A DNA stretch of 64,000 bases, from positions 755,341 through 819,340 of the forward strand of contig CAIIXF020000008.1 in assembly GCA_903813345.2 (NCBI GenBank), in the 5' to 3' direction. Positions 63,701-64,000 of the stretch are shown here, one piece after another. The DNA is from Owenia fusiformis. Lineage: Eukaryota; Annelida; Polychaeta; Sabellida; Oweniidae. How positions within the stretch are numbered: the first letter of the stretch is position 1; each line of letters starts with the position of its first letter. The notes under the pieces are model-generated. The model saw only the letters and a program-made list of their open reading frames with translations. It was not told the DNA's origin and ran no database searches. A program made the position numbers and the translations under genes.

Positions 63701-63942
63701 TTGGGAAAAATATTATTTTATTCACTGTTTACTTACAAAATTTCTTAATTTACAATTTTCCAGAAACATTTGCAAGTCTGAAGTCCTACCTTGATATTCT
63801 CTGGTCTGTAGAAATCAATCACTTGACTGTAATCTGGGGTTGGTTTCTTGCATTTGTAATATTTAAAACGTTGATAAAATGGATCTTGTTCTTTACTTTC
63901 TCCGTCACCAAGAGGGTTGGTGAGAGCCTCATTGGCGGCCAT
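60754..63942 (-). CDS. ALKBH1: ALKBH1, Fe(II)/2-oxoglutarate dioxygenase (6 exons, 430 aa)
   Basis: AlkB-family dioxygenase; animal ALKBH1 acts on modified tRNA (m1A, and cytosine-34 oxidation in mitochondria), and histone and DNA substrates have also been proposed. Minus-strand exons: 63942-63790, 63598-63472, 63312-63147, 62502-62412, 61947-61754, 61315-60754; all borders are AG/GT, phases match, total 1293 bp. The start [10 protein letters not shown] is the first ATG; an in-frame TTG lies upstream. Landmarks: [15 protein letters not shown], then the iron ligands H228 and D230 ([10 protein letters not shown]), [13 protein letters not shown], and the distal His H284 (KFYHAVP). The 2-oxoglutarate arginine motif RxxxxxR (R409, R415) lies near the end. 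Between about residues 293 and 385 there is a Cys-rich segment with eight Cys, roughly 60 residues longer than in the human protein (389 aa). Exon 6 carries the whole C-terminal part. The gene converges on HAAO. Confidence 0.93.
62204..62365. mobile_element. Short MITE-like repeat, copy 2, diverged
   Basis: Shares the interior AAATCATGCAGTTTTTCAC and TTTTGAGCACTTTTCAAG, and a degenerate end (TTGGCTATGGGCC), with the 14275-14465 copy. It lies in ALKBH1 intron 4, within about 50 bp of exon 4. Confidence 0.55.
62636..62865. repeat. Minisatellite of AGGTCA half-sites in ALKBH1 intron 3
   Basis: About ten irregular 19-20-bp units of the form AAGGTCACATCAATAGGTCA. Five exact TCAAGGTCA words occur, at 62673, 62711, 62749, 62787 and 62830; these match the ERR/SF-1-type nuclear receptor half-site. 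The repeat is clear; any regulatory role is inference. Confidence 0.85.
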
Positions 63943-64000
63943 TGTTGTTGTAGTCAAATTGTGCTGTTGATGAAAATAATTTTCTTAATAAAAGCTTATA

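Overview
The window is animal nuclear DNA. It is AT-rich, has genes split by GT-AG introns from about 130 bp to about 29 kb, and is full of non-LTR retrotransposons, MITEs and minisatellites. Two things point to an invertebrate, probably marine and possibly lophotrochozoan (inference): a somatomedin-B plus methuselah/adhesion-like seven-helix receptor, and the mix of jockey/CR1-like LINEs with hAT- and TTAA-type MITEs. No species call is possible from the sequence alone.

Four protein genes can be supported. RAD51B (minus, 41781 down to 8759) has eight identifiable exons, and one 29.4-kb intron (9688-39090) fills nearly half the window. HAAO, 3-hydroxyanthranilate 3,4-dioxygenase (plus, 42152-58487), has ten exons that join in phase to a 297-residue protein. 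Its start codon lies only 370 bp from that of RAD51B, so the two are head to head and probably share a promoter. An intact intronless receptor gene (minus, 46901-49807) is nested in HAAO intron 3. ALKBH1 (minus, 63942-60754, six exons, 430 residues) converges on HAAO.

Layout: 1-8758 is the 3' flank of RAD51B, with a TTAA-flanked MITE and a minisatellite. 8759-41781 is RAD51B; its giant intron holds a truncated LINE, hAT and other MITEs, and a 16 x 103-bp satellite. 41782-42151 is the divergent promoter. 42152-58487 is HAAO with a LINE, the nested receptor, MITEs and three expanded exon boundaries. 58488-60753 is the convergent intergenic space. 60754-63942 is ALKBH1.

The most striking observation is in HAAO, where three separate exon/intron junctions have been tandemly copied. 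The exon 3 acceptor is present 8 times at an exact 42-bp period (14 codons). The end of exon 4 with its donor site is present 17 times at an exact 94-bp period. The exon 7 acceptor is present twice at 108 bp (36 codons). Both acceptor duplications keep the reading frame, and apart from the first exon 3 copy they are open into the true exon, so alternative acceptor use could insert repeated 14-residue or 36-residue blocks into the enzyme.

Functionally, RAD51B serves homologous recombination, HAAO serves kynurenine-to-NAD synthesis and ALKBH1 is a 2-oxoglutarate dioxygenase acting on nucleic acids. They look like neighbours rather than a pathway.
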